Shown one piece after another: positions 32,136 through 43,797 of a DNA stretch of 64,000 bases. A model generated the notes under the pieces. That model saw nothing but the letters and a program-made list of their open reading frames with translations. It did not search any database and was not told the origin of the DNA. Position 1 is the first letter of the stretch. Every line of letters starts with the position of its first letter. Where the stretch lies: contig JAUMIR010000003.1 of NCBI GenBank assembly GCA_030847615.1, forward strand, positions 59,443,001-59,507,000, read 5' to 3'. The position numbers were made by a program, and so were the translations under genes. This DNA is from Gambelia wislizenii. Its lineage: Eukaryota > Chordata > Lepidosauria > Squamata > Crotaphytidae.

Positions 32136-33708
32136 AGCTCATGAGCTGCTGAGTTAACATAAGTTTTATGTACTTAAGATTTGGGATGATCAAGTGTTCA
32201 TTCAGTCTGCACTTAGAAATAAACTGAGGTGATCTGCAGTTCCTAAACTAATGTGCAAATCAGAATGCAGTTACCTATCAGATTTTACACATCTCCTAAT
32301 TCTGTAATGCTTGAAATTTGTGTTTTTTTTATGAAAACACATCCAAAGCACATTTTAAAAAGTTGTTTACATCAATATTTCAATATAGATTGAAAAAATT
32401 GCAGCATAATGGAGAAGCAGTACAGAATGGATTTTGAATGCTCACAGGAAAACTGACACAGATTAGAAATTGACTAATCCAGTCCCCCTACTTAGGATTT
32501 AGAGCTTGAAGATGTTGCTTTTGAGGGAGTGGGCTACAGCTTCCAGAATCCCACAGCCAGCACAGCCACTGGCTTTGGATGTTGTATTGGCCTAATAAAG
32601 GCATTACAATAACTTGAACTGTAGACTTTAGCAGATGCAAGCTGTCAAAGATACTGTCCCAAAAGACACTACAGTATACTCAGAGCTGTCATTCATGCCA
32701 AGTTTATAGCATCCTTAAAGCAAATGAGAAGTTGTACTTAGTACTGAGTTTGCCATGCATTACATATGCTTAATAGAATAATTTGGAAACAGACTGAGGA
32801 CTACTTAAGCAGGGAGCAGCAAAAGCAGGAGCTTCCATTCAGTCTTAAGCCATTTTGTTTTCAAATATTTATGCACTTCTTCAGAACAAGACAGGATATG
32901 TTTGTTCCAGTTTCAAACTCCTAATGCCTTCCAGTAAACCCAAGGCATTGCTGGACCTTGCTGGACTAAACATCTGACAGCATGATGACATCTCTGTTTG
33001 GAAACAGATCCTGCTGAGTTCAGTAGGAACTAACTTTTGATTTGATATACTGTATGTGCAACATAGTCCTGTGTGTGCTTAGTCAGGTGTAAGTCCCACT
33101 GTGTTTGGGAGGAGTTTCTTCCATATGAGGAGGATACATATATTTTAACTTTGGAACTGGAAGGGAACAAATCAAGCACAATTACTTTTTTCTTAAAATA
33201 GTATGATTCTGTTAGCCACTGTTTCATATAGTCAACCTTTCTCTAAGGCTAACCAAGAATACCTTGACTCATAACTATGAAATATTTACAAAATTGTGCT
33301 TGCTATGCATTACAGTTACAAATTTTAAATATTTTCAGAAAAAAGTAATCCAGAAAAAATGTTTTGGATATTCATGAGTTAATGGCACTAGTGGCTAATC
33401 CAGGCTGGACTGGGCAGCGTTACCCTGCCATTTTAGAACCATCTCACCTCCTGCTTGGACCATAGGCTGCCTCTAGTTGCTAGGAATATTTGGCAGTTTA
33501 TCTGGAGAAAATCAGTAGTGTTTTTTCCATGTCAAATACTGGCACACTTCCTATATTTACTTGTATGAAAATGTGAGACAGATTTTATTGACATCTCTAT
33601 TGTCAAAGAAGACATATGGTAATCAAATAAGACAACGTGGATGAACTATTTGCACTTTTAACTTTATTTGGTAGCATGCCTGCTCCAGGGTCAAGTTTGA
33701 TATAACAA
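32136..33708. other. Noncoding, nothing recognised
   Basis: No gene. A short CTTCCAGAATCCCACAGCCAGC motif near 32540 is a MITE trace. The rest is AT-rich and unassigned. Confidence 0.45.
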
Positions 33709-33710
33709 TA

Positions 33711-34069
33711 CAGTAGCACCCTTGCATCCGCTGATTCACCAATCGCTGATTCAATTAATCGTGGTTTTGGACAGCAGGGGGTGGGTGGGTGAGGCAGGGG
33801 AGGAGGGTTCTGGATGGCTTCCGTGGCAGAAATGGTGATGGGAGGGTGAAAGGAGGGGAGGTGGAGGTCTCACCTCACTCTTCCATTCACCCCCATCATG
33901 GCTATGGTGGCTCCGATGGCGATGGGAGGGTGAAGGGAGGGGAGGTGAGGTCTCGCTTCCATGGTGGTAATTGCGGTAATGGCAACCGGGTTCACTATTA
34001 TCTACAGAATTCATTATCCATCGGGAGGGGGGCTGGAACTTATCCCCCATGGATATGGGGGTCCTACTC
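33711..34069 (+). mobile_element. Tigger-like MITE, copy A
   Basis: It begins CAGTAGCACCCTTGCATCC after TA and ends GGATATGGGGGTCCTACT before TA (34070-34071). Internal blocks match the inverted copy at 40348-40954. A G-rich segment (33775-33960) is partly duplicated in tandem. Confidence 0.75.
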
Positions 34070-34071
34070 TA

Positions 34072-35464
34072 CACCATAGTTCAGTACAGTCTTCTCCAAC
34101 CTCTCCATGTTTTGGGCTACTGCACATCTTCCAGACTTTCTAACTATTGGCCATGCTGGCTGGGGCTGATCAGAGCAGAAATGCAAATCATCTGGGAGGC
34201 ACCCAGTTGGAGGAAGCTATTTTGCAGATATGTGTCTAGGGCTCATACATTTTCTCCTCTCCTTCCACTCCTCTAGCATAGCCATGAAGAAATCAGAGGA
34301 ATTTGCTTCTGTTTTCATTTAATCACTTTTTATCACATCATTCACACCAGGATGGAAGGCAGTTTTAATTATGGTTTATGTTAAAAACCAACTTCAGACT
34401 GTGGTTTATGATGCTGACATCTTTAGAGAAACCATAGTTAAAACTAACTGAAGCACCCAGTTTGGATGTCATGGCAAGCTGTGATTAGTTGAAAATGGTA
34501 ATTTATAGGGGGTTACAAAAGTAGGTGCTTACTGGTTTCTTTGGCTACACTAAAGGAGGAGAGGCAAGTGGTGTAATGTCAGAAATATTAAACATTGGCA
34601 TTTAGGATGGAAGTATATCTATTAGCCGTGCAACTTACTCATAACCCAGGGTTACAAACAGTGCCTACTCTATTGGATTTATCTTAATGTGGATTAAAAC
34701 TTTGAAAAGACAAAATGAACACAGCCCTGGATTACAAATAAGTTGATTTATTTGTCTTACAAATAAGAAAAGTTGTCTTTCAATTATTAATGTCAGTATA
34801 CTTGTACCTTATTCTCCTTTCCCTCCCAAATAATGCTGTGGCTTACACAATGACCAAATGTTAGTATAAAAATGCCAATTGAAAACGTGTTCATGATTTG
34901 TGTTCATGACATGTGAACCATCTCATTAGCTATAAAATACTGGCAAGAACACACATACACACTTTTACTTCACTGCATGCTGCTTAAAATTCCTCTCTTG
35001 TAACTATTTGCCATAGATGGCTTCTTGGCACCATTTCAGTTGTTGGATGTGAGGGTGTTGGGTTAGTCAGACACCAACACTGCCTTGCATTATACAGTTT
35101 GGCCTCTGATTCATTCTCTCAGCAGTCTCATGGCTGTGACAAGTGCCATTTTCTGTATAAATATGTGTACCTCTCTAACCTTTATGTTCTTAGCTAGTGG
35201 CAGGAACTAGAGTGGTAACTGGATGCCATTTCTGAAAGAGTTTAGATGGTTTCATTGATGAACAAAATGCTAAATCAGCTGCTGCTGTGCAGTTGTATTT
35301 GCATCTTTCCTACTTGAAATGCTCCACAAATGCTGCCTGGTTTAAGCACTTGCAAATTGATCTTCATTTGGGGCCCATCCTCCTTCTGGCAGCTTTCTGT
35401 GTTGCTGGTTGCATGATTTAATAATGAACCAGAAGTGTAGAAAGCAGTACCCACAAGAAAGAGA
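34072..35464. other. Noncoding, nothing recognised
   Basis: No gene or named repeat. AT-rich. Confidence 0.45.
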
Positions 35465-36405
35465 CATACTTTTTTGTTTTATTTTTTGATATTTTTTATT
35501 AAATTTAAAACATAACGGTAATAACAATATTACAATATATCATGCAGCTACAACTACAATATAACTGCAGATAACATAACAATTAACAACATCCCACAAG
35601 CAACACACCCATCTCAACACTAAACATAATAGCATACAGAAAATAAAACGGACTTCCCACCATCCCAACCCAAGAAATTTAAGGCTAGATATCGTAACCT
35701 TCTCAAAAAATTAATCTACTTCATTACTTCTGACCTAAAAATAAAATAAAAATGCTTCAAACAGCCATACCCACAACTACAATCTTCTTCTTCAAAAATG
35801 GCCCCAGTCCATCAATAAATTGCCCAATGATTTCTCCTTCATTAAAGTTGAAAGTTTATCCATCTCCATCAGTTCAAGAACTTTAACAATCCACTCTTCA
35901 TCTGAAGGGTTAAATTCCATCTTGAAGTTCTGGGCATACAACAGTCTATCCCGCTATAATCATATAACACATCACTTCAAAGTTAATATTCTTAAATTTC
36001 TCTTTTGCTATACCAAGTAAAAATAATTCAAGTCTTAATCCATTCTTGCATTTAAAATTTGACTACAATAATCTCTGTACTTGTCCCCAATATTGCTTCG
36101 CTTTATCATATGAGCACCACATATAAAAAATGTACCTTCATGTTTCCCACATTTCAAGTAATTATTATTATGACCTTTATACATCTTAGATAACTTTACT
36201 GGAGTTAAATAGCATCTGTACATTATCTTATAAAAGTTTTCATTCAAATTATAACAAAGCATATTCTTTAAATCAACTTCCCACATTTTCCCAATATTCC
36301 ACTCAGTATTGTACCCAGAGTTTTGAGCCCATTTAACCATACAGTCTTTAATCTGTTCATCTTGAGTGTCCCACTTCAATAACAGCGTCTATTGGAACAC
36401 ATTGC
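35465..36405 (-). mobile_element. L1 LINE 3' fragment
   Basis: On the minus strand, 36379-36035 reads through an L1 RT C-terminal segment: Asn-Phe-Tyr-Lys-Ile-Met-Tyr-Arg, then Leu-Thr-Pro-Val-Lys-Leu-Ser-Lys-Met-Tyr and Cys-Gly-Lys-His-Glu-Gly-Thr-Phe. An AT-rich 3' UTR runs to the T-rich border at 35465-35500. Same class as 21033-21935. Confidence 0.85.
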
Positions 36406-36507
36406 CAAACAGTTCGTGCTGTGTCCACACTTGGGCCCCACCCCAGCTCTTCTTTTGCTGGTATTCCTAGAATTGCTCTAGTATTACTTTCCCAGAGTAT
36501 TTTGTTT

Positions 36508-37890
36508 AAAAGAGACAGAGATAGCTTTGGTTGCCTTGGTGGATGACCTACGCAGGGAAGTGGACAGGGAGAGTGTGTCCCTGTTGGTTCTGCTTGACCT
36601 CTCAGCGGCTTTCAATACCATCAACCATGGTATCCTTCTGGGCTGCCTTGCTGGGATGAGACTGAGAGGTACAGTTCTACAGTGGTTCCATTCCTTCCTG
36701 GAGGAGCGAACCCAGAAGGTGGTGCTGGTGGACTCCTGTTTGATCCCTTGGATGTTGGGGTCCTTCAGGGCTTGGTGTTGTCCCCCATTCTATTCAATAT
36801 ATACATGAAACCGCTGGGAGAGGTCATCTGGAGTTTTGGGGCACAGTGACATCAATATGCAGATGACATATGAGGATGCTACTCTGCTACTTCTTTCCAC
36901 CCCATTCCAAGGAGGCTGCCTGGTCCTAAACCAGTATCTGTCATCAGTAATGGATTGGATGAGGGCAAACAAACTGAAACTTAATCCAGACAAAACAGAG
37001 CTGTTCTTGGTCACTTGGAAGGCAGATCAGGTAATAGGGATTCAGCCTGTGTTAGATGGGTTACACTCCCCCTGAAGACATAGGTTCACAGTTTGGGGGT
37101 TCTCCTGGACTTAGCCTTGAACCTGGAGGCCCAGGTCTCTGTAGTGGCCAGGAGTGCTTTTACACACTTAAAGCTTGTGTGCCAACTGCTCCCATTCTTT
37201 GACACATCATACTTAGCCACAGTGGTACATGCTTTAACTACATCCCACTTGCTCTACTGTAACACACTCTACATGGGGCTGCCTTTGAAGAGTGTTTGGA
37301 AACTTCAGCTGGTCCAAAGAGCTGCAGCCAGACTGTTAACTGGGGTAGGTTAGAGATTATACCACGCCCCTGTTGAAACAACTCCACTGGCTGCCAGTCT
37401 GTTTCTGGGCACAATTTAAAGTGCTGGTTATGACCTATAAAGTCCTATATGGGTCAGGTACAGGCTATTTGGCAGACCATAACTCCCTCTATGAACTGGC
37501 CAGGCCTCTGAGAACTTCAAGAGACGCCCTTCTCTCAGTCCCACCACCATCTCAAGCCTGGTTGGTGGGGACATGAGAGAGGGCCTTTTTGGTGGTTACC
37601 CCTAGACTCTGGAACTCCCTCCCCAAGGAGGCCAGATTGGCCCCCTCCCTGTTGTCCTTCTGGCAGCAGGCCAAAATGTTTTTATTCAGGCAGGCTTTTA
37701 AAACAGATAGTTTCTTTAAAACAGGCTAGGGGATGCTGTATAGTTTTGTTGAATTGTTTTAAAAGCTTTTCTATCTTTTTTTTAAAAAGTTTTTAATACT
37801 TTTGCGTTTTTTAAAAGTGTGAACTACTTTGGGTCCCAGCCTTGGGGAAAAAATGGGTAATAATAATAATAATAATAATAATATTATAAT
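36508..37890 (+). mobile_element. L2 LINE, 5'-truncated
   Basis: Starts within the RT (Val-Asp-Asp-Leu-Arg-Arg, Leu-Leu-Asp-Leu-Ser-Ala-Ala-Phe-Asn) and continues with the degraded YADD-type region near 36860, Leu-Asn-Pro-Asp-Lys-Thr-Glu, the Val-Gln-Arg-Ala-Ala-Ala-Arg-Leu block, and a 3' UTR ending in (TAA)n at 37857-37884. Frameshifts at several points show that it is dead, but it is less decayed than the 14-17 kb copy. Confidence 0.88.
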
Positions 37891-38632
37891 GTAGTTTTTT
37901 TAAAGATACTTGACATCCTCTAAGGTAAATATAAATGTCTTGCTAGCTTTTCCTTACTTTTCATACATTCTGGTTGGGATACACATAGGTATGTGTGTAC
38001 AACCATTTTGGACTTTAGTTTCTTTAGTACTAGAGCTACAAAAAATGAGAAATTTTCAAAAGCAGTTCCTAATGTGACTGGGATTTGTTGTTCAAAGAGG
38101 CACAAAGAATAAAAAAAACTAAGGAGGCATGTCCAATTCCTCATCTGTGGTTTCAAATGAGTTTTTGGGATCCCAGCCTCTGTGGTCATTTGCTATCTTC
38201 TTAATAACCTTACATTTGTGAACTTAAAACTAGTATGAGAGAACTGGACATAATAACTCCAATATGTTCAGCCACTTTTTGGCAAAGAGACAAACGCATT
38301 ACATCACCTCCTGTCAATCATAATATGTAAGTGAATGCTGAAACATATGAGAGGAAACAAATAGGTCAGGAAATCCCCAAATAAAGCAGACAGCCAGTCA
38401 GGGTTCATGATATTTTTTTCATGCTCCAAGTTTGGTGCTTATATCTCTTTAATTCTCTAGTGAACTGTAGGGTAATTCTATCACTTGAAAGACTTGAAAG
38501 ACTTGAAAACTACACTTCATATTTGTACCCTGCTTTTCCGTCCAAAGGGAATCCCAGAGGGGCTGAAAATAAGTATAGAACAACTGCTATAACAGCTTTG
38601 TATTGAAGCCCCAGCCTAGGAACCATAGATAA
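37891..38632. other. Noncoding, nothing recognised
   Basis: No gene recognised. A triple GACTTGAAA repeat occurs at 38481-38509. Confidence 0.45.
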
Positions 38633-39458
38633 CCAGGGGGTCGTTTACACGGGCAAATATTCCCCTAAATATACCGCTAAGATAGCTCATAGTTCCCACG
38701 GATCGCAGCACAGCATCACCTCATTCAGAAGGGGGGAAGGTAAAACACCCAAATATAGCGTGGCAGGGCATGTCGCTATTTTTGCAGGAATATTTGCAAT
38801 GTAGTGCTTTATTGGCAGTGTAAACTAGCATTCCGCTAAGGGTTAAAGCACAGCTGCATTGTGATTGGTTGATGATGCAGGGGTGGGCTTAAAAGGGGGG
38901 CAGGGAGGAGGCAAAGACAGTAGCCATTAGAGAAGAAACTTGCAAAAATCCTGTCTGCTATTTTGCGAGCCAGTTTGCAAAAAAAAAGAGGATTCCCAAC
39001 AACTTCAAAAAAGGATTCCCAACAACTTTCAGGGAGCATTCCTTCTCATTCTCTGCTGTTTTGAAAGTATGTAAAAGCTCGTTCGTCACTTTTATCCTGT
39101 GCACGGCGGAGGGAGAGAAACCATTTCACAAAGGGCTGTAGCAAGCTGAACTGCTATTTTCCCTCTCTCTCTCTCTCTCTCTGCTTGGGGGAGGGAGGGA
39201 GGGGGAAAGAGAGAGAGAGAGCAGCTGGAAAAACTTTCGATCCACGGCATGGCACAAGGTCTTTTAGCAGAGAGATTACTCTCCCTCTGCTTCATTTACA
39301 GGCAGATTTACAGAGACACACAGAGCCACACACCCCACACTTATTCAAGTCTGAACTTCAAAGCGACATAATTAGAAAAAAACCTGACTGGCACAGCTGC
39401 GGGAAATAATTAAACTGCAAGTTGCCGCAATAAATCTGCTGTGTAAACCGGCCCCTGG
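38633..39458. mobile_element. Harbinger-like nonautonomous element
   Basis: The ends CCAGGGGGTCGTTTACACGG and (reverse strand) CCAGGGGCCGGTTTACACAG are inverted repeats. Inside are an ATTGG (CCAAT-type) box near 38864, GC-rich boxes, a TTAAAAGG motif and a (CT)n/(GA)n region (39159-39222), a promoter-like plan shared with 62229-62832. The target duplication could not be fixed. Confidence 0.6.
39159..39222 (+). repeat. (CT)n / (GA)n simple repeats
   Basis: A CT run at 39163-39182 and GGGA/GA runs at 39186-39222, able to pair as a hairpin. Confidence 0.85.
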
Positions 39459-39730
39459 AATTTCATGCAGCTGAATGAGCAGAGTGGCAAGAAGGACTCT
39501 TGTTCTCAGTATGAAAGAATCAGAAACTTGGGAACATTCAATACAATCCCCAGGAGCAACTGGAGACACATCTTAAGATGGCAGAAGATGGTTGTTTTAT
39601 TAGTAAAAAAAAGCCTGACGTGTTTAATCTTGTGTCTATTCTTAAGGCCTAAGGGGCTATTTAGAATCAAAGTCCAGAAATTTCTGGAACAGGAACTCTC
39701 AAACCATTTACTAGGCAAGTGAAAAACATT

Positions 39731-39870
39731 CTCTGAGGATGCCAGCCACAGATGCAGGTGAAACGTCAGAAAGAAACTATTCCAGAACCCGACCTTACAG
39801 CCCGGAAAAAAACCAAGAAAAATCTATGGATGCCAGCCATGAAAGCCTTCGACTTCACAAAAAACAAAGT
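39731..39870 (+). mobile_element. Penelope-like repeat with hammerhead-type core
   Basis: The sequence TCTGAGGATGCCAGCCACAG with GATGCAGGTGAAACGTC after it, and the later GAAAGCCTTCGACTTCAC, are the ubiquitous reptile Penelope-like terminal sequence. CTGAGGA (39733-39739), stem GCC/GGT, GAAAC (39760-39764) and GTC (39765-39767) fit the hammerhead core order. Related copies are at 55676-56238. Confidence 0.6.
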
Positions 39871-40174
39871 ATTTTCAAGTCAGCATTCTTGCCTTGGAAC
39901 TTAGTTAGACTGTGATCCTTATGGGTTAAAAACCCAACCAAAACTCCATTCTCTCACACCAACTCTACTCTAACCCAAACCCTTCTCTAACTGAACTTCC
40001 AACTGCTGTTCACCAACTGTAATTCACCAGCCTTATGCAAATCTCCTCATATATTACATCCATCAACATTCATTTCAATATCCCATTCTGCCTCCCCTCC
40101 CAGCAACTCCTTACCTTATACATTAATATACAATCAGTATATCAACATTTTCAAATACAAATCCATGACATCAC
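39871..40174. other. Noncoding spacer
   Basis: An AT- and C-rich stretch of 300 bases, nothing recognised. Confidence 0.4.
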
Positions 40175-40345
40175 AGGCCTAAATAGACTTCATGGCATGG
40201 AGTACCAGTCCAAACTGGTCTACCAGCTACAGCCTTTCCTGGACAGGGATAACTCAGCCACAGTTAGTCCATGGCCTGGTAACTTCCCATTAGACTGCTG
40301 CAATGAATTCTAGATGAGCTGCCCTTGAAAATGACACAGAAGCTA
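40175..40345 (+). mobile_element. L2 3' region, left part
   Basis: The L2 C-terminal block (CTGGTCTACCAGCTACAGCC...GACTGCTGCAATG) is interrupted at TA (40346-40347) by a Tigger-like MITE and resumes at 40957. Confidence 0.7.
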
Positions 40346-40347
40346 TA

Positions 40348-40954
40348 CAGTAGGACCCCTGTACCCATGGGGGATTGGTTTTAGGCCCCACCGTGGATAG
40401 TAAATTCCATGGATAATAGTGAACGCCCTTGCTGCCGCCACCTTCTCCATCTTCCGCCACTGCCAGCCATGCTGCACCACTGGACCCCCCCCCCCCGTGG
40501 AGTAGGGGGAAAGGAGGTGAGCTCACCTCTTCCCTCCTCCCTCCCTCTCCTGGCTACCCGCCCACCTGCCGTGCAGGATCTCCCCTGAAAAGGGAGGGGG
40601 AGGATAGCTCAACTCTTCCCTCCCCGCCTGCCCATCCCAGAGAAAGGAGGGAGAGGCATGCTTGACCCCTCCTGCATGCACCCACCACACCATGCCAGAA
40701 CACTCTGCCCCCCCTATCCCGTCAGAACTCACCTCCCCACCCCAGAGAAGGGAGGGGGGAGGTGAGCTCAATCCCTCCCTCCCCCACCTGCCTGCCCACT
40801 GTGCCATGCTGGAACCCTCCTCCCGCCTGCCTGCCCCAGAGAAAGGAGGGGGAGGTGAGCTCACCTCCTCTCTCCCTCCCCCTCCCACCCCTGCCATCGC
40901 CATCCACAGATAATTGAATCTGGATGGCGAATCAGTGATGTGGGGGTGTTACTG
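40348..40954 (-). mobile_element. Tigger-like MITE, copy B, with internal GC-rich repeats
   Basis: The ends CAGTAGGACCCCTGTACCC and (reverse) CAGTAACACCCCCACATCAC are inverted, between TA at 40346-40347 and 40955-40956. It is inverted relative to 33711-34069. The centre (40480-40890) holds about five imperfect GAGGTGAGCTCACCTC / CAGAGAAAGGAGGG units, a minisatellite. Confidence 0.8.
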
Positions 40955-40956
40955 TA

Positions 40957-41525
40957 GTATAAATTGCAGCATTGAGATTGTTGACTGGAATACCATATGG
41001 ACAACATGTAGCACTGGTCTTAAAGGAGGAGCACTGACTAAAAATTTGCTTCTGGTCCGAATTCAAGGTACTTGTGATGACATTTAAAGCCCTAAATGGG
41101 TTGAGACCATGATACATGAAGGAGTGCCTCTCCCTGAGAATTGAGAACTGCAGGAGGTGCTGTGCTCTTTATCCCACTAGTAGAAGACCTTGCTGTCGTG
41201 GCCTGATTGTAGAATGCCCTCCCCTTGAAGGTCCAGCTGATGCCAATGTTGACTTTCTGCCATCAAGCTAAAACATGGCTTTTTATTAAAGCCTTTGGGG
41301 ACTAATTTGTCTCCATTAAAAAATGGTTTTAAATCGTTGTTAGTTTTAAAATATTTTTAACAGTTGCTTTTAAAGTTGTTTTAACTGTTACTATGTTTAA
41401 TATGATTTTATCTTGTTAAGTTATTTATGCTATTAATCTGGAAATGTTTCAATTTGTTTATTGTATGCTGCCCTGCGTTCTTGTGATAAAAGACAGAATA
41501 GGAGTGTTCTAATCAATCAGTCAAT
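40957..41525 (+). mobile_element. L2 3' region, right part, and tail
   Basis: It continues the L2 3' end: GGTACTTGTGATGACATTTAAAGCCC, then the 3' UTR and a (CAAT)n-type tail (41510-41535). Together with 40175-40345 it makes one L2 copy of about 740 bases split by the MITE. Confidence 0.75.
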
Positions 41526-41535
41526 CAATCAGTCA

Positions 41536-42279
41536 TTCCATAATCACACTCCTGTGGTTTTTTCCCAGTTTAATATATGCCAATAGATGTCAAGCAGTTC
41601 TATAGTTTTATTTTCTTTTAATGACCCCATGAGTACAATATTCTGGCTTCTGTAACTTGCATTTGCTCTTAATTTCACAGTCTAGCAGTCTGTGTATTAT
41701 AAAGATTTCTGGGATTTGTTAAGATCTCTAAAGATTCATCACAACTCTTAAGTTCACACAGCAAGATACTGTGAATTGGCCATCTGGCATTGTGCATTTC
41801 AAAACGCCTACTGGAGTAGACGTTTTCAAAATATGAAAAATGCCCACCCTCGGTCTTTTGCTCATTTGCAACAGTTTCCTTGTTTATTCCTCACGTTCCC
41901 TATAACTTGGGTGAAGGGAAGTAAAACAAGATCAGAACTTCTGCCCACAAAGGCAATTCCATTTCATGAAATTTGTGTGGGAGCTCATTGCTAATGGTTA
42001 GATTGGCACACAATGTTGAGCAAATTTCTAGCATATCCTGCTTTATGATGAATAGACTATGTGCTGGTTCACAATATCTGTTCACTTCTTTGACTAGTCC
42101 CATTACTGTGGGCGTCTAACAACCCAGAAGTATTGTGGAACCTAAGCTTCTAGTTTACCACTCTCAAACAAGCTAGGATTTGTAAACTAGTTCACCCTCC
42201 CCCTGTTTTATGGGGTTTTTTTTAAACCTTTTGGAGAGTAGGAGGTCATGGTCATGGATCAGGATGACATGCTTAGCCT
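41536..42279. other. Noncoding, nothing recognised
   Basis: No gene or named repeat. Confidence 0.45.
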
Positions 42280-43240
42280 ATTTATTTATCAAAATATTTA
42301 TATCCACCTTATATAATAGAATATCAAGGTAGTGTACAAGTGAAAACAATTTGAACGTTTTAAAACAGTGGCTCTTAACCTTTTTTTTTACCAGGGACCC
42401 CCTTTAAATATCTTTTATTGCCATGGACCTGCAAGACTCAACTCAAGATTTAAATTCCTATCAATAGTAACAATATAATACAATTACACCATCCATTAAC
42501 CCTTCCCTTAGAGGCACTGGAGGGGAGGGAAGACTTTTCACTCCTACTCCTTCCTGCAAATTTGTGGCTGGAGCTGATTGAAGAGCAATGCTCAGGCCAA
42601 GCCAGCCAGCCTTTGCTTTGGCTCCTGTCACATGGGCTGAGCAGCCTTCAAGCCTTCGCAGACCCCCCCCCCTTTGAGGACATCACAGACCCCTGAGGGT
42701 CTGCGGGCCACAGGTTAAGAACCACTGTTTAAAAACATTTATTTTTTTAAAATCAAAATAAACTATATTAAATTGGAAAAATTAAAAGAGCTTAGAAATG
42801 TAAAACAGTTGAAAACTGTGCTTATGTACATTTTGGAAGAAATCAATTAGAGCTCAAAGGCTTTTATAAAAGGCCATGTTTTAAACTGATGCCAAAATGA
42901 AGCCAGTGCCAGCACTAGTCAGGCCTCTGAGCCGAGGCCCCTCTAGCAGACCTCTATCATGTGGCAGACATATGTATGAGGATCCTAAACTGTTTACAAA
43001 GCTTTGAATGTCATCATCATCAGCACCTTGAATTCAAATAAGAAGTATATTGGCAGCCAGTACAGTTCCTGTAAGTTTTATGTGGTTTCATTATGGCACT
43101 TACTGCTGTTTTTTACACTAATGGTAGCTTCTGGTAGCTTAATGGCAGTCCCATGAAGAGCACATTCCAGTAGTCTAATCAGGAAGTTCAAGAATTAATG
43201 CAGCTAGATTATCCCTATCCAGGAAAGTTTGTAGCTGGAA
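42280..43240 (-). mobile_element. LINE (L3/CR1-like) fragment, minus strand, split by hAT
   Basis: Flanking blocks (42280-42357 and 42736-43240) match a dispersed vertebrate LINE 3' sequence: AAAAGGCCATGTTTTAAACTGATGCC, GCACCTTGAATTCAAATA and TTGGCAGCCAGTACAG. The orientation and clade assignment are tentative. A hAT MITE sits inside. Confidence 0.45.
42366..42727 (-). mobile_element. hAT-type MITE, copy 3
   Basis: Inverted relative to the copies at 13815 and 23516. Ends are CAGTGGCTCTTAACC and GGTTAAGAACCACTG. The target duplication is TTTTAAAA (42358-42365) / TTTAAAAA (42728-42735), 7 of 8. Confidence 0.88.
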
Positions 43241-43613
43241 GATCAGCTGAAGCGCTGCAAGCCATGAATTCTCCCTACATCCCCAGTAACAGAGGTGGAT
43301 GTGTGAGTACTTCCAAGCTATGTACCTCGCTCTCCATTGGGTTATTTACCCAGTTTCCAAATTGAGGAAGCACCAGTTTGCAGAACCTCTATCTCCTCAG
43401 GATTCAGTTCACAATTTCTGGTTTACTTAGTTGCTTGTGCAAGCAGACAAGCCAAGCAAAAGCAAGTGAACAAGAATCTTGTCTTACCAATTAATGTGAA
43501 TGTAGCTAGTACATGGAACAGTACAAATGTTTGTTGTATTTCATTCTGATTTGATGAGTTGCTTCCCAGGATGGCAAACTCTAAGATGATTCAATCTTAA
43601 TTTTTTTCCCCAG

Positions 43614-43797
43614 GACAATGTGGTTATGATATTTAAAATCTATGATGCCTCCTGCCATGGCAGATACCCTGGACATCTGGGCAGTAGATTCACAGATAGC
43701 AGCTGATGGCTCAATATCTGTGGACTGCCTGCTTCCCACTGGAATTTATATCAGTTTAGATGTCCCTCGTGATGCCACTATTTGTCATATCAAGCAG
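43614..43797 (+). CDS. PIK3CB: PIK3CB exon with start codon
   Basis: The acceptor CCCCAG ends at 43613. Translation starts at 43642 or 43645 (two adjacent ATGs, Met-Met-Pro-Pro-Ala-Met-Ala-Asp); an in-frame TGA at 43627 excludes an earlier start. The coding part is 52 codons, ending Ile-Lys-Gln at a GTAAGA donor, phase 0. It encodes the N-terminus and the beginning of the adaptor-binding domain, which docks on the p85 inter-SH2 coiled coil. The human protein as I recall it begins a few residues earlier (Met-Cys-Phe-Ser-Phe-Ile before Met-Pro-Pro); here that extension is closed by the TGA. Positions 43614-43641 are 5' UTR and contain a three-codon uORF. Confidence 0.96.
43618..43629 (+). promoter_or_regulatory. 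Three-codon uORF before the PIK3CB start
   Basis: ATG TGG TTA TGA, 12 bases upstream of the first main ATG, in the same frame as the main coding sequence. The ATG aligns with the human initiator as I recall that protein, so the reptile has a stop where human has an extended N-terminus. A regulatory effect is inferred only. Confidence 0.6.

Noticed and set aside
40480..40890. CpG island or promoter
   Set aside because: The GC richness comes from a C/G-rich minisatellite within a Tigger-like MITE and contains few CpG dinucleotides.
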